NCBI RefSeq assembly: GCF_035317345.1
Contig: NZ_JAYKTU010000001.1
Direction: 5' to 3' (one strand)
From: Cellvibrio fontiphilus
Lineage (GTDB): Bacteria; Pseudomonadota; Gammaproteobacteria; Pseudomonadales; Cellvibrionaceae
DNA: 64,000 nt
Shown here: positions 1 to 7,848 of the stretch, piece by piece
Position numbering within the stretch: position 1 is the stretch's first letter
Layout: each line of letters begins with the position of its first letter
Notes under the pieces: generated by a model
What the model saw: the letters and a program-made list of their open reading frames with translations, nothing else
Told to the model about the DNA's origin: nothing
Database searches by the model: none
Translations under genes and position numbers: made by a program

Positions 1-593
1 TGGTATCGCCCTACAATAACGGCATTAACACCGGCAAATTTGAAGACATCAACCACGCGGTACTAGGCACTACGGATTTACTGGTTACCACCACTGGCAA
101 TGTCAATGTATGTGACTCCGCCATGTTGCGCGCCTTAAAACGCAGCGCAGTTGTGTGCAATATTGGTCATTTTGATAGTGAAATTGACACCGCATTTATG
201 CGCAAAAACTGGGAGTGGGAAGAAGTTAAACCGCAGGTACACAAAGTGTATCGCGACAAAGCCACTAACGATCATTTGATTATTTTGTCGGAAGGTCGTC
301 TGGTGAATCTGGGTAACGCCACTGGTCACCCATCGCGCATTATGGATGGTTCTTTTGCCAACCAGGTGCTCGCACAAATTTATTTGTACGAGCGCAAATT
401 TGCCGACCTACCTGCCGAGCAAAAAGCAGAACATTTGTATGTGCGTGTACTGCCGAAAAAACTCGACGAAGAAGTGGCTAAAGACATGGTAGAAGGTTTT
501 GGTGGTGTTATCACCAAGCTCACCGCCCAACAGGCCGAATATATCGGCGTGGAAATTGACGGCCCCTTTAAACCGGAATCTTACAAATACTAA
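1..593 (+). CDS. ahcY: S-adenosylhomocysteine hydrolase, C-terminal part (5' end outside window)
   Basis: Cytosolic, NAD-dependent enzyme that splits S-adenosylhomocysteine into adenosine and homocysteine, closing the methyl cycle. The frame is open from the first base (codons in phase with position 3), so only the C-terminal ~196 residues are present. The Rossmann-fold segment with TTTGNVNVCD and CNIGHFDSEID is typical of the family, as is the C-terminal PFKPESYKY that carries the conserved Lys-Tyr of the NAD site. The next gene is metF, so homocysteine production and the methyl donor for its remethylation are encoded side by side, as in Pseudomonas. The stop is 8 bp before a palindromic repeat element. 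The missing N-terminus and promoter, where an SAH riboswitch might lie, cannot be judged. Confidence 0.97.
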   Translation, partial: VSPYNNGINTGKFEDINHAVLGTTDLLVTTTGNVNVCDSAMLRALKRSAVVCNIGHFDSEIDTAFMRKNWEWEEVKPQVHKVYRDKATNDHLIILSEGRLVNLGNATGHPSRIMDGSFANQVLAQIYLYERKFADLPAEQKAEHLYVRVLPKKLDEEVAKDMVEGFGGVITKLTAQQAEYIGVEIDGPFKPESYKY

Positions 594-601
594 TTTGATT
601 T

Positions 602-716
602 AACCCCACACCCCACCCTAACCCTCCCCTTAAAAAAGGGAGGAATAAGTGCAACTTCTAATTAAGTAGGGAGTCAATCCCCTCCCCCTTGCAAAGGGGG
701 AGGCTGGGAGGGGGTA
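602..716. repeat. Single copy of the GC-rich palindromic composite element (ahcY-metF gap)
   Basis: The ahcY-metF gap is almost filled by one element. The left arm is a C-rich then G-rich hairpin (CCCTAACCCTCCCCTT, then AAAAAAGGGAGG). A core of about 35 bp ending GGGAGTC follows. The right arm reads CCCCTCCCCCTTGCAAAGG and then GGGAGGCTGGGAGGGGGT. The two outer ends are imperfect inverted repeats of each other. The same arm-core-arm layout, in the same orientation of the core, recurs at 60888-61013 and at the right ends of the arrays at 61757-62137 and 62513-62872. This copy is the most diverged in its core, suggesting an older insertion. It ends 15 bp before the metF start codon. Confidence 0.8.
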
Positions 717-731
717 ACAACAGGAATTACC

Positions 732-1577
732 ATGAACGACTCACAACCGCGTTTGAGTTTTGAATTCTTCCCGCCCAAAACGCCGGAAGGAAAAGAAAAA
801 CTGCTTAAAGTACGCGACCAGTTAAATGAATTTGCACCCGACTTTTTTTCTGTCACCTACGGTGCTGGCGGCTCAACGCGTGACAATACCAAGGGGCTAA
901 TCACCCAATTTAAAAATGACGGTATTGCGGTCGCGCCGCATTTATCGTTTGGTGGCGATGACGAAGAAACTATCCGTACCCTGCTGCAGGAATATAAAGA
1001 TGCCGGTGTCGATCGCATAGTCGCCCTGCGCGGTGATATGCCATCGGGCGTAGGTGGTGCTTATCAATTGGTTTATGCCAATGAATTGGTGGCTTTTATT
1101 CGCCAACATTTTGGTGCGCAATTCCATCTGGAAGTGGCTGCCTATCCAGAAATTCACCCACAGGCGAAAAGCTATAGCGATGACATTCGCTATTTAAAAG
1201 GCAAATTCGATGCGGGTGCCGACAGTGCCATCACCCAATACTTTTTTAACCCCGACTCTTATTTTTATTTTGTCGATGAGTGCCAAAAGATTGGTATTGA
1301 TAAACCAATTTACCCGGGCATTATGCCCATTTTGAATTACAAAAATTTAACCCGTTTTTCCGACGCCTGCGGTGCTGAAATCCCACGTTGGTTGCGCAAA
1401 GCCTTGGAAAACTTCGGCGATGATGAAGCCGGCCTGCGCACTTTTGGTGTGGAACTGGTCACCGACTTATGCGACACACTGCTGGAAAATGGTGCGCCCG
1501 GTCTGCATTTTTACACCATGAACCAAACCGAACCTACCGCTGAAATTGTGCGTAATTTAGGATTGGTGAGTGAATAG
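732..1577 (+). CDS. metF: 5,10-methylenetetrahydrofolate reductase
   Basis: FAD-dependent TIM-barrel enzyme that reduces 5,10-methylene-THF to 5-methyl-THF, the methyl donor for methionine synthesis. At 281 residues it is slightly shorter than the E. coli enzyme (296). The N-terminal SFEFFPPKTPEG motif holds the catalytic Glu, FSVTYGAGGSTR is diagnostic, and LRGDMP and the C-terminal APGLHFYTMNQ fit the family. The start at 732 has an AGGA ribosome site 6-7 nt upstream, just beyond the repeat element. It probably follows ahcY in the methyl cycle, but the repeat hairpins in the 138-bp gap could reduce read-through. A strong hairpin terminator follows at 1616-1648. Confidence 0.97.
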   Translation: MNDSQPRLSFEFFPPKTPEGKEKLLKVRDQLNEFAPDFFSVTYGAGGSTRDNTKGLITQFKNDGIAVAPHLSFGGDDEETIRTLLQEYKDAGVDRIVALRGDMPSGVGGAYQLVYANELVAFIRQHFGAQFHLEVAAYPEIHPQAKSYSDDIRYLKGKFDAGADSAITQYFFNPDSYFYFVDECQKIGIDKPIYPGIMPILNYKNLTRFSDACGAEIPRWLRKALENFGDDEAGLRTFGVELVTDLCDTLLENGAPGLHFYTMNQTEPTAEIVRNLGLVSE

Positions 1578-1615
1578 CTTTTCAGGCAATAGAAAACAAA
1601 TAAGCAATTGATAAT

Positions 1616-1648
1616 AAAAAAGGGGGCTACAAATAGCCCCCTTTTTTT
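1616..1648. terminator. Bidirectional rho-independent terminator between metF and the algP-like gene
   Basis: A GGGGGCTA/TAGCCCCC stem with a small loop is preceded by an A-run and followed by seven T, so it can end transcription from both convergent genes. Confidence 0.9.
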
Positions 1649-1661
1649 ACAGCCAAAACGA

Positions 1662-2531
1662 TTAGTTCAATGAGCCTTGATCATCATCAAAGGGAAGCGA
1701 TTCGGTAAGTACAGGTGCAGTTTCAGCTGCTGGTGAGGCTTCTACAGATACCGTCTCGGCGACAACGGGCGCTTCAACATCAGCAATTACTTCAGCCACT
1801 TCCACCGTCAGTGTTTCTTGAACAACCGATTCACGGGTCACTGCCGGTGCCGCTACAACTTCGCTGGCGGATTTGGCTGCAGCTTTCTTAGGCGCAGGCT
1901 TTTTAGCGACTGATTTTTTGGGTGCAGTGACTGTTTTTTGGGTTGCAACTTTAGCTTCAGCAGCAACTTCGGAAACGGGAGCCTTTGTGGGCTTGGCTGC
2001 TTTTGGCTTTTTAGTTGCTTTATCAACTTTAACAGCACTTTCTTTTTCTGCTTTTGTCGCGCTTTCTACTTTTGCCACTTTTGTTGCTTTGGCAGCAGGT
2101 TTCTCCGCTTTTACCTTGGCTGGTTTTTCTTTTACAGCATCCGCGGATTTAGCCGGCGATTTTTTGGCTTTTTTGACTTTTGCCTTGCCCTTGTTGGTTG
2201 CCGCCAATTCTTTAGCCACTTCTTTTGCCGCTTGTTGCGCAGCGCTTAATTCGGCCAATGCTTGTTGGGCATTCGTTAATTCACTGGCGGCAGCAGCCTG
2301 ATCTTTCTTGGCTTGTGAGAGACGCGCTTTTGCCGCTGCAGTGGTTACACCTTTGGCAGTTATATCTGCCACTTTTTTCTTGGCAGAGGCTACCGCCTTT
2401 TGCGCAGAACTAACCGCCTTTTGCGCAACTGCAAGTTCTTGTGCACGGGCTTTTTCCAAAGCAGCACTGACTTTGGCGATTTGTTGTTCCAATTCAACAA
2501 CGGAAACTTTGGGTTTTGAAGAGGCGGCCAT
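1662..2531 (-). CDS. AlgP-like alanine/lysine-rich histone-H1-like protein
   Basis: A 289-residue low-complexity protein. An N-terminal coiled-coil-like segment (VSVVELEQQIAKVSAALEKA onward, rich in Ala, Gln and Glu) runs to about residue 130. A basic region built of KPAK/KAAK/KPTK-type repeats follows, then an acidic, Val/Glu/Ala-rich tail ending in FDDDQGSLN. Pseudomonas AlgP (AlgR3), a DNA-binding regulator of alginate genes, has the same composition and sits in the same order next to an FKBP gene, algQ/rsd and a dsbB homologue; this synteny is the main basis of the call. I chose the ATG at 2531 (MAASSKPK), preceded by an AGG, over an in-frame Met farther upstream, because the extra N-terminus looks non-coding. 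Alginate regulation cannot be inferred; a general DNA-binding role is more cautious. Confidence 0.75.
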   Translation of the reverse strand: MAASSKPKVSVVELEQQIAKVSAALEKARAQELAVAQKAVSSAQKAVASAKKKVADITAKGVTTAAAKARLSQAKKDQAAAASELTNAQQALAELSAAQQAAKEVAKELAATNKGKAKVKKAKKSPAKSADAVKEKPAKVKAEKPAAKATKVAKVESATKAEKESAVKVDKATKKPKAAKPTKAPVSEVAAEAKVATQKTVTAPKKSVAKKPAPKKAAAKSASEVVAAPAVTRESVVQETLTVEVAEVIADVEAPVVAETVSVEASPAAETAPVLTESLPFDDDQGSLN

Positions 2532-2742
2532 AAAACAATACCTGTGTGAAAAAGCGTTGGAAGTGATAATTGGAATTGCATCGCCAAGAGCGAATGCCGT
2601 GTGCGAATTGTAGCTTTGCCTCATTGAAAAGTGTATTCCCGCCCGCAAAGATCACTCGCCTGCCGGGCGGAACTTTAAACTGGCCGCAGAGTCAGAGGCT
2701 GTCTGTTGCGACAAGCAACAAGTTGATCAAGCACAAATGCGT

Positions 2743-2756
2743 AACACTGCAGTGTT
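2743..2756. promoter_or_regulatory. 14-bp perfect palindrome in the divergent algP-like / FKBP promoter region
   Basis: AACACTGCAGTGTT is a perfect palindrome in the 408-bp non-coding region 2532-2939, from which the algP-like gene (-) and the FKBP gene (+) diverge. It could be a dimeric-repressor operator, but no matching consensus is recognised. A TATAAC at 2814-2819 might be a -10 box, though no good -35 lies upstream of it. I see nothing else in this gap. Confidence 0.3.
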
Positions 2757-2939
2757 TGGGATGGTAGCAGCGCGCAAACAACGCTAAAAACACGCACATT
2801 TGACCAGACTTGGTATAACATTGCCCCCTGTTCTGGGGCTGCGCAGGCTGTCGGCTAGGAAGAGGCGAGGCAGGCAAACCAAGAGCCCGCTTCATACAGA
2901 CAACAAATACAAATCTACGATTACAAAATAAGGTGCATT

Positions 2940-3674
2940 ATGTTTAACAAACGTTTATTGGTTGTTGGCCTGATGGCTGCTACCGCAGGCTTGATTGGTT
3001 GCAATAAAGAAGAGACCAAAGTAGTAGATGACAGCGCCAAGCTGACTAGCCTGGAACAAAAAGCTAACTACATCATCGGTCAGAACCTGGCCAAAAACCT
3101 GCAAAACGGTGGTTTGGCGATTGAGCCTGATTCACTGGCATTAGCATTGGCAGATGTTCGCGATGGCAAGCCTTCTCGCATCAGCGAAGAAGATATGCAA
3201 AAGATCATGCAAGAAGTTCAACAAAAAGCCATGGCTAAACAAGAAGAAGAGCAAAAGAAACTGAGCGAAAAAAATATTGCTGATGGCAAAAAATTCCTTG
3301 ATGAAAACAAAGCGAAAGAAGGTGTAACCACCACCGAAAGCGGTCTGCAATACAAAGTGATCACCGAAGGTAAAGGCGACAAGCCAAAAGCTACCGACGT
3401 AGTGACTGTTCACTACACCGGCAAGCTGATCGATGGCACCGAGTTTGATAGCTCAGTGAAAAATGGCCAACCGGCAACCTTCCCTCTGGACGGCGTAATT
3501 CCCGGCTGGACCGAAGCACTGCAATTGATGCCCAAAGGCTCCAAATGGGAAATCGTAATCCCGTCCGAGCTGGCTTACGGTGCTGGCGGTCAAGGCCCAA
3601 TCCCACCATCATCCGTGCTGGTGTTTGAAGTTGAGCTGCTGGATATCAAAGCGCCAGAAGCTGCAGCTGAATAA
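2940..3674 (+). CDS. FKBP-type peptidyl-prolyl cis-trans isomerase, lipoprotein (FkpA/FklB/Mip type)
   Basis: Periplasmic, membrane-anchored prolyl isomerase and folding helper. Residues 1-21 form a lipoprotein signal with lipobox LIGC (Cys21). An N-terminal helical dimerisation domain follows (LEQKANYIIGQNLAKNL, then a charged coiled coil around residues 85-120). The C-terminal FKBP domain covers about residues 130-237 and shows VTVHYTGKLIDGTEFDSS, VIPGWTEALQLMPKGSKWE and the PPSSVLVFEVELL strand typical of an active FKBP fold. The 244-residue length fits the family. AAGG upstream of the ATG supports the start. A strong terminator follows, so it is probably monocistronic. Its neighbours rsd and dsbB match the Pseudomonas order. 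Confidence 0.95.
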   Translation: MFNKRLLVVGLMAATAGLIGCNKEETKVVDDSAKLTSLEQKANYIIGQNLAKNLQNGGLAIEPDSLALALADVRDGKPSRISEEDMQKIMQEVQQKAMAKQEEEQKKLSEKNIADGKKFLDENKAKEGVTTTESGLQYKVITEGKGDKPKATDVVTVHYTGKLIDGTEFDSSVKNGQPATFPLDGVIPGWTEALQLMPKGSKWEIVIPSELAYGAGGQGPIPPSSVLVFEVELLDIKAPEAAAE

Positions 3675-3699
3675 GATCGCCGGAGTTAATCCCGGAAAT

Positions 3700-3728
3700 A
3701 AAAAAAACCGCCAGCTGGCGGTTTTTTT
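3700..3728. terminator. Rho-independent terminator between the FKBP gene and rsd
   Basis: The perfect stem AACCGCCAG/CTGGCGGTT is flanked by an A-run and a seven-T run. It serves the FKBP gene and, on the other strand, rsd. Confidence 0.92.
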
Positions 3729-3753
3729 ATGGGCGGCGAAAGCACACTAGCGA

Positions 3754-4218
3754 TTAATTCACCAAGTCTTTATGCGATGTATGCAATACCGAAATTAGAC
3801 GATCCTCTGCACTGAAGCGCACTTCCAACACTTCACCCAATTGCGACAAATCTTCGGTGAGTGTTGTCAGGTCATCGGTCTCCAAATATTTGTCATTGAA
3901 GTCCAGCAATTTTTCGGTGGTTTTATCCACAACATCATATAGCTTGCCAGCCTCTTGCAAGGCATCAGCATCATCAAACTCACGGCCTTCTTTGATGAGT
4001 TGGTCATAAACTTCAAAGTGGCCGGCTGAAACATAATCCACCAGAATTTGGCAAAAACTGCGAAGTTTTTCGCCGCGCTGCAAGTCGCTTAAATCCTGAT
4101 CCAGACCACTCAGAGCACAGTACTGAACCAGCATTTGCTGACGCTCTTCCAACCAGCGATCAATAATTTCGCTAACACCACCCCAGCGCTCTTTAGCAGT
4201 TTTGCAATTTTCTAACAT
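3754..4218 (-). CDS. rsd: Anti-sigma-70 factor Rsd/AlgQ
   Basis: Small helical cytoplasmic protein that binds region 4 of the housekeeping sigma factor and shifts RNA polymerase toward alternative sigmas; in Pseudomonas the homologue AlgQ affects alginate and virulence genes. At 154 residues it has the expected length. The N-terminal CKTAKERWGGVSEIIDRWLEERQQML is the family hallmark (helix with RWGG and DRWL), and LVDYVSAGHFEVYDQL is the next conserved helix. The ATG at 4218 has an AGGA ribosome site. dsbB lies 110 bp upstream on the same strand, and the FKBP and AlgP-like genes lie on the other side, as around algQ in Pseudomonas. Confidence 0.93.
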   Translation of the reverse strand: MLENCKTAKERWGGVSEIIDRWLEERQQMLVQYCALSGLDQDLSDLQRGEKLRSFCQILVDYVSAGHFEVYDQLIKEGREFDDADALQEAGKLYDVVDKTTEKLLDFNDKYLETDDLTTLTEDLSQLGEVLEVRFSAEDRLISVLHTSHKDLVN

Positions 4219-4328
4219 CAGTCATTCCTGTCCATTTTCGAAGAAGGTATGGCCTTTTCGCCAAGGCCGCGATTCTGTCGGTCACAATAGGCCATCTGAC
4301 GCATCAGGGCAATACCGGTCAGCGGGCT

Positions 4329-4829
4329 TTAAGCCCACTGGGTACGTACCCGGCGCAATGCTTGGTACATATTAACGCCAGCCAGTGCGATAAATGCCAT
4401 CAAAGTCCAGGCCGCCAGGCTCAAGCCCAGGATTTTGTCCACGTGCGCGCAGTTACCATCCCCCTGCAGTAATAATTTGAGCGCATCCATAAAAGGAAAA
4501 ACCTCAAACATATAAGCCAAACCCGGGCCACAGGCTGGCACCTGATCCGCCGGCAAGCTCTGCAACCAAAGTTGACGTCCGGCAAAACAGGCACCCAACA
4601 GCGCACTGATAATACCGGCAATAGCATAGGCGCGACGACCGCCATTGGCGGGATTATGGATTGCCGCGATCAGCGCCAGCAGGCCGGTCAGCACTACAAA
4701 GCCGCGCTGGGTAATACACAGCGAACAGGGCACCATCTTCATCACATGTTCCATATAGGCCGCCGCTAACATCATGGCGGTGCAGGCAATAAAAATGAGC
4801 AGGTTTATTTGACGCACACTGAATGACAT
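4329..4829 (-). CDS. dsbB: Disulfide bond formation protein DsbB
   Basis: Inner-membrane quinone reductase that reoxidises periplasmic DsbA. At 166 residues it has four predicted membrane segments. The first periplasmic loop carries the redox pair in PCSLC (Cys35 and Cys38) followed by the conserved QR. The second loop carries Cys100 and Cys127, matching Cys104 and Cys130 of E. coli. These four cysteines indicate a functional protein. It probably shares a transcript with rsd downstream. No dsbA lies in the window. Confidence 0.95.
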   Translation of the reverse strand: MSFSVRQINLLIFIACTAMMLAAAYMEHVMKMVPCSLCITQRGFVVLTGLLALIAAIHNPANGGRRAYAIAGIISALLGACFAGRQLWLQSLPADQVPACGPGLAYMFEVFPFMDALKLLLQGDGNCAHVDKILGLSLAAWTLMAFIALAGVNMYQALRRVRTQWA

Positions 4830-5071
4830 GAATATTCCTTAAGATGAAAAGTGAAGAAGGCAGTAGTGGATTTTGCTATTGGAATAGTTGACCTATGGTA
4901 AGCAATTATGCGCGCTTCGGGCCAGCCTTTTAGCCAGGGTCGCAGATTATTGCACGCCGGCTTGATGCAGTTGGACTAGTGAATAGTCTATGCTGTGGTG
5001 CATAAACCATTGCACCGCTTGACGCCAGAGTTTGAGCGACAAAGCTAGCTGAAGTTCACAGGGGAGAAAGT

Positions 5072-5671
5072 ATGAAATGCGGTAAATACAGCCTGCTTCT
5101 ACAATTTGGCAAGGGCTTGGGGTTGGCATTAGCCATAGCTGTGGCACAGCCCGGTCTGGCAGCAGGCGGTGGTGCCGCCAAGGGCGCTCCTGAGGGTATT
5201 AATTACATACCGATTAGCCCGCCGCTGGTGGTGAATTACGGTGGCCCCGGCAAGGCGCGCTACATAAAAGCTGAACTCTCGGTTCGCAGTGAAAATGCCA
5301 CCGATGCCAATCTGGTAACTCATCACTTGCCGCTGATTCGCGATCGCCTGGTCAGTATTTTGAGCGCCCAGAGTGATGCGATAGTGAGCAGCGCCGAGGG
5401 TAAGGAATATCTGCGCCGCTATGCGCTAGCGGAAATCAACAAAGCACTTTTGCAGGTTCAAGGTTTGCCGATTACCGAAACGGCGAGTGCGGCTGTGGCA
5501 GGCACATCACCCCAACCCGCACCGACACCTACAACATCCGCTGCACCGGCGGCGCCAGCAGCTACATCAGCAGCGCCGGACGCAAGCACTGCCAGCCAGT
5601 TGCCCGAGGTCATTGCGATTAAAGGCCCAGCGTCGGACCTGTATTTCAATAATTTCGTTGTGCAGAAATAA
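5072..5671 (+). CDS. FliL-domain (flagellar basal-body-associated-like) exported protein
   Basis: A 199-residue protein with an N-terminal hydrophobic signal or anchor (about residues 12-31, ending GLAAGGG). The FliL-type domain has YIPISPPLVVNYGG, a strand with ARYIKAELSV, the HHLPLIRDRLVSILS helix, EGKEYLRRYALAEIN and a C-terminal VYF-like strand (DLYFNNFVVQK). An Ala/Pro/Thr/Ser-rich linker of about 40 residues splits the domain before its last strand. FliL proteins tie the flagellar stator to the motor, but no flagellar genes are near; free-standing FliL homologues of unknown role are common in Pseudomonas relatives. A GGGGAGA ribosome site precedes the ATG. Flagellar function is therefore uncertain. 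Confidence 0.75.
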   Translation: MKCGKYSLLLQFGKGLGLALAIAVAQPGLAAGGGAAKGAPEGINYIPISPPLVVNYGGPGKARYIKAELSVRSENATDANLVTHHLPLIRDRLVSILSAQSDAIVSSAEGKEYLRRYALAEINKALLQVQGLPITETASAAVAGTSPQPAPTPTTSAAPAAPAATSAAPDASTASQLPEVIAIKGPASDLYFNNFVVQK

Positions 5672-5728
5672 ACCGGGTACGCAAAGCAAAAATCGCCATC
5701 GCCGTTTAATAAGCGATGGCGATATCAC

Positions 5729-7342
5729 TCAGCCTGCGCAGCGGCAGCCGCGATACTGGGCGTAATAATTTTCCAAATACTCAGCAAACCCGAGCGACTG
5801 ATCTGCTTCCAGCGCCACTTGCGACTGCAGTGAGGTTTTGCTCATTTGCTCAAATACCGCTTGCTGTTGGGCGCTCAAGGGGCGCTGGGCAAAGTAGGCG
5901 CGCTGTTGTTCCGCGAGCGCGAGGGTGTGGGCGTAAAAACTCTGGCCCGCGGCGGTCATATCGCGCAGCACCTGCGCCGAGGGGGTTAACTCCGGGTTAT
6001 GGATTTTTGCCTGCTGCTGCACCACCGCCTGCAAATGCGCATCGCCGCCCTTGGCCTGATCCAATAGCTGCGCAGCCGCCATACTGCCCTGCAAAATTTC
6101 CCCGGCCCAAGCGCGCATAGCAATCTCCCCCTCACCGCGCAGTAAATACAGCTCTGGGTCGCGGCCGGTATTAACGATACGCTTCTGGTTCTCCTGCCCC
6201 TGATAAAACTCGCGTTCATCTGTTGGCGGACTATCGCTGAGCAGACAGTAAAGCAGGAACGCATCCATCATCTGCATTTGCGTTTGGGTAATACCCAGCG
6301 GCTCATAAGGGTTTAAATCCACACAGCGCACTTCCACATATTCCACCCCGCGTAAACGCAGGGCTTGCAGCGCGGTCTCACCGCGTTCGGTGGTGCGTTT
6401 GGGGCGAATACTGGAGTAAAACTCGTTTTCGATTTGCAGCAGGCTGGTGTTGAGTTGTTGATAGTTACCCTGAGCATCTTTCACCCCGATTTGCTCGTAA
6501 GCAGGGTAACTTTGGGTGATGCCACCGCAGAGGGTGGCGAGGTAATCGCTCAGGTTGTTGTAATTCACGACCAAACTTTTTTGCGCATCGCTCTGGTAAC
6601 CCAAATCGCCCATACGCAATGAAGTGGCATAGGGCAAATACATGGTGTGTTCGGCCGCAGGGAAAGGCTGGAGCTTGTGGTTGCGATTTTTAACAAAACA
6701 GGAGCTAACCGCCGGCGATGCGCCAAACAAATAAATCAGCAGCCAGAAATTGCGACGGAAATTGCGGATCAAGCCAAAATAGAGCTGGGTTTTAAAATCC
6801 TGCAGCGGCTGCCGATCACCGCTTTGCTGCTGCAGCGCCAGCCAAAAATCATCGGGCAAGCTGAAATTGTAGTGGATGCCAGCGATGGTTTGCATGGAGC
6901 GCCCATAGCGATGCCCCAGCCCCACGCGATATACGGTCTTCATGGTGCCGGAGTTGGAGGTGCCATAACGCGCGACGGGAATTTCAGCATCCCCGCCCAA
7001 AGTACAAGGCATGCTGGCTGGCCAGAGGCGTTCATTATTGGCAGCCAGATGCTGGTAGGTAAAACGATGAATGTCATCCAGCTGCGCCAACAGCGGTTCC
7101 ACATCCGCAAACGGCTCGGTGATAAATTCCAGCAGGGCTTCGCTGTAATCGGTGGTGATATGCGGATGGGTTAATGCAGAGCCCAATGCCAGCGGGTGAT
7201 CCGTTTGCGCCAGAGTGCCTTGCGGCGTTACCCGCAGGCTTTCTTTTTCCAGGCCGCGCAAAACCCCGCGCAGGCTGGCATTAGCGGCTGGCTCGGCAAA
7301 AGCACGGAGCAGTTCGGTGGATAATCCGGGAACCTGGGACAA
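5729..7342 (-). CDS. gshA: Glutamate-cysteine ligase (gamma-glutamylcysteine synthetase)
   Basis: ATP-dependent first step of glutathione synthesis. The 537-residue protein matches the gamma-proteobacterial GshA family: RGLEKESLRV near the N-terminus, LGSALTHPHITTDYSEALLEFIT (substrate site), WPASMPC, YGTSNSGTMKTVYRVGLGHRYG and QTIAGIHYNFSLP. I place the start at a TTG at 7342 because it has AAGGA seven bases upstream and aligns with the E. coli N-terminus. Another in-frame TTG at 7369 would add nine residues and has no ribosome site. There is no in-frame ATG. A terminator-like hairpin lies only ~40 bp upstream (7382-7403), leaving little room for a separate promoter. The Cys-containing C-terminal tail GCRCAG is unusual. 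Confidence 0.95.
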   Translation of the reverse strand: MSQVPGLSTELLRAFAEPAANASLRGVLRGLEKESLRVTPQGTLAQTDHPLALGSALTHPHITTDYSEALLEFITEPFADVEPLLAQLDDIHRFTYQHLAANNERLWPASMPCTLGGDAEIPVARYGTSNSGTMKTVYRVGLGHRYGRSMQTIAGIHYNFSLPDDFWLALQQQSGDRQPLQDFKTQLYFGLIRNFRRNFWLLIYLFGASPAVSSCFVKNRNHKLQPFPAAEHTMYLPYATSLRMGDLGYQSDAQKSLVVNYNNLSDYLATLCGGITQSYPAYEQIGVKDAQGNYQQLNTSLLQIENEFYSSIRPKRTTERGETALQALRLRGVEYVEVRCVDLNPYEPLGITQTQMQMMDAFLLYCLLSDSPPTDEREFYQGQENQKRIVNTGRDPELYLLRGEGEIAMRAWAGEILQGSMAAAQLLDQAKGGDAHLQAVVQQQAKIHNPELTPSAQVLRDMTAAGQSFYAHTLALAEQQRAYFAQRPLSAQQQAVFEQMSKTSLQSQVALEADQSLGFAEYLENYYAQYRGCRCAG

Positions 7343-7381
7343 TTTGGAATCCTTGGGCGACAAGCGCAATGGTGCAGCAAT

Positions 7382-7403
7382 AAAAAAAGCCGCCGCAGCG
7401 GCT
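7382..7403 (-). terminator. Hairpin terminator (or leader hairpin) just upstream of gshA
   Basis: On the minus strand a GC-rich stem AGCCGC/GCGGCT is followed by a seven-T run. It would end transcription of the 7441-7776 gene, yet it sits about 40 bp before the gshA start, so it may instead act within a gshA leader. Confidence 0.75.
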
Positions 7404-7440
7404 AACCTAATCAGTGTAGAACAGACGGGCAGCTTGCCAG

Positions 7441-7776
7441 TTACTGCGGCGTTTGCGCTGACTCGTCTGCGGGTGAACCAGCATGCACCTGCGCCGCTTC
7501 CGCCTCAAGCGTGGCCAACAGATCTTTACCCAGCTTGGGCAGCGGCTCGGGCAGTATCTCCGGGTCAATCAGCGGCAGGCCTTTTTCATTGACGGCACAG
7601 ACCACCAGTTTGATGCGCTGGGTGTAATCCTTGGAACTGGCCTCTACCATCTGGTTGATGGCCTCATCTTTATGGGGCGATTTGAACAGGGCGTTCAAAT
7701 CGCGACCATCCAACCAGTTATTTTGTTTACCCAGAAACAGCTTGTGCTGGTTTTGCAGAATAAATAACTCGCTCAT
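7441..7776 (-). CDS. Conserved hypothetical protein
   Basis: A 111-residue cytoplasmic protein (MSELFILQNQHKLFLGKQ). I recognise no domain. There is no signal peptide or membrane segment. The first 75 residues look globular with alternating strands and helices (WLDGRDLNALF, RIKLVVCAVNEKGLPLIDPE); the last 25 are Ala/Glu-rich and probably disordered. The ATG at 7776 is preceded by GGAAAGG, which favours it over an in-frame Met six codons upstream. It lies between the alpha-2-macroglobulin gene upstream (72 bp gap) and the hairpin before gshA, all on the same strand, so it may be the last gene of a transcript with the macroglobulin. No function is proposed. Confidence 0.75.
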   Translation of the reverse strand: MSELFILQNQHKLFLGKQNNWLDGRDLNALFKSPHKDEAINQMVEASSKDYTQRIKLVVCAVNEKGLPLIDPEILPEPLPKLGKDLLATLEAEAAQVHAGSPADESAQTPQ

Positions 7777-7848
7777 AGGCCTTTCCATCAACAAACGAAG
7801 TACAGAATGGAGGCCAATGTTGGGGTTGCCAGTGCGAGTTTCAAGGTT

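Noticed and set aside
1873..2301. Plus-strand frame opposite the AlgP-like gene
   Set aside because: Its Ala/Phe/Leu-rich product mirrors the Lys/Ala codons of the real gene and has no start signal.
2814..2819. TATAAC as a sigma-70 -10 box for the FKBP gene
   Set aside because: The nearby TTGACC is only 8 bp upstream, too close for a -35 box, and no good hexamer lies at 16-18 bp.
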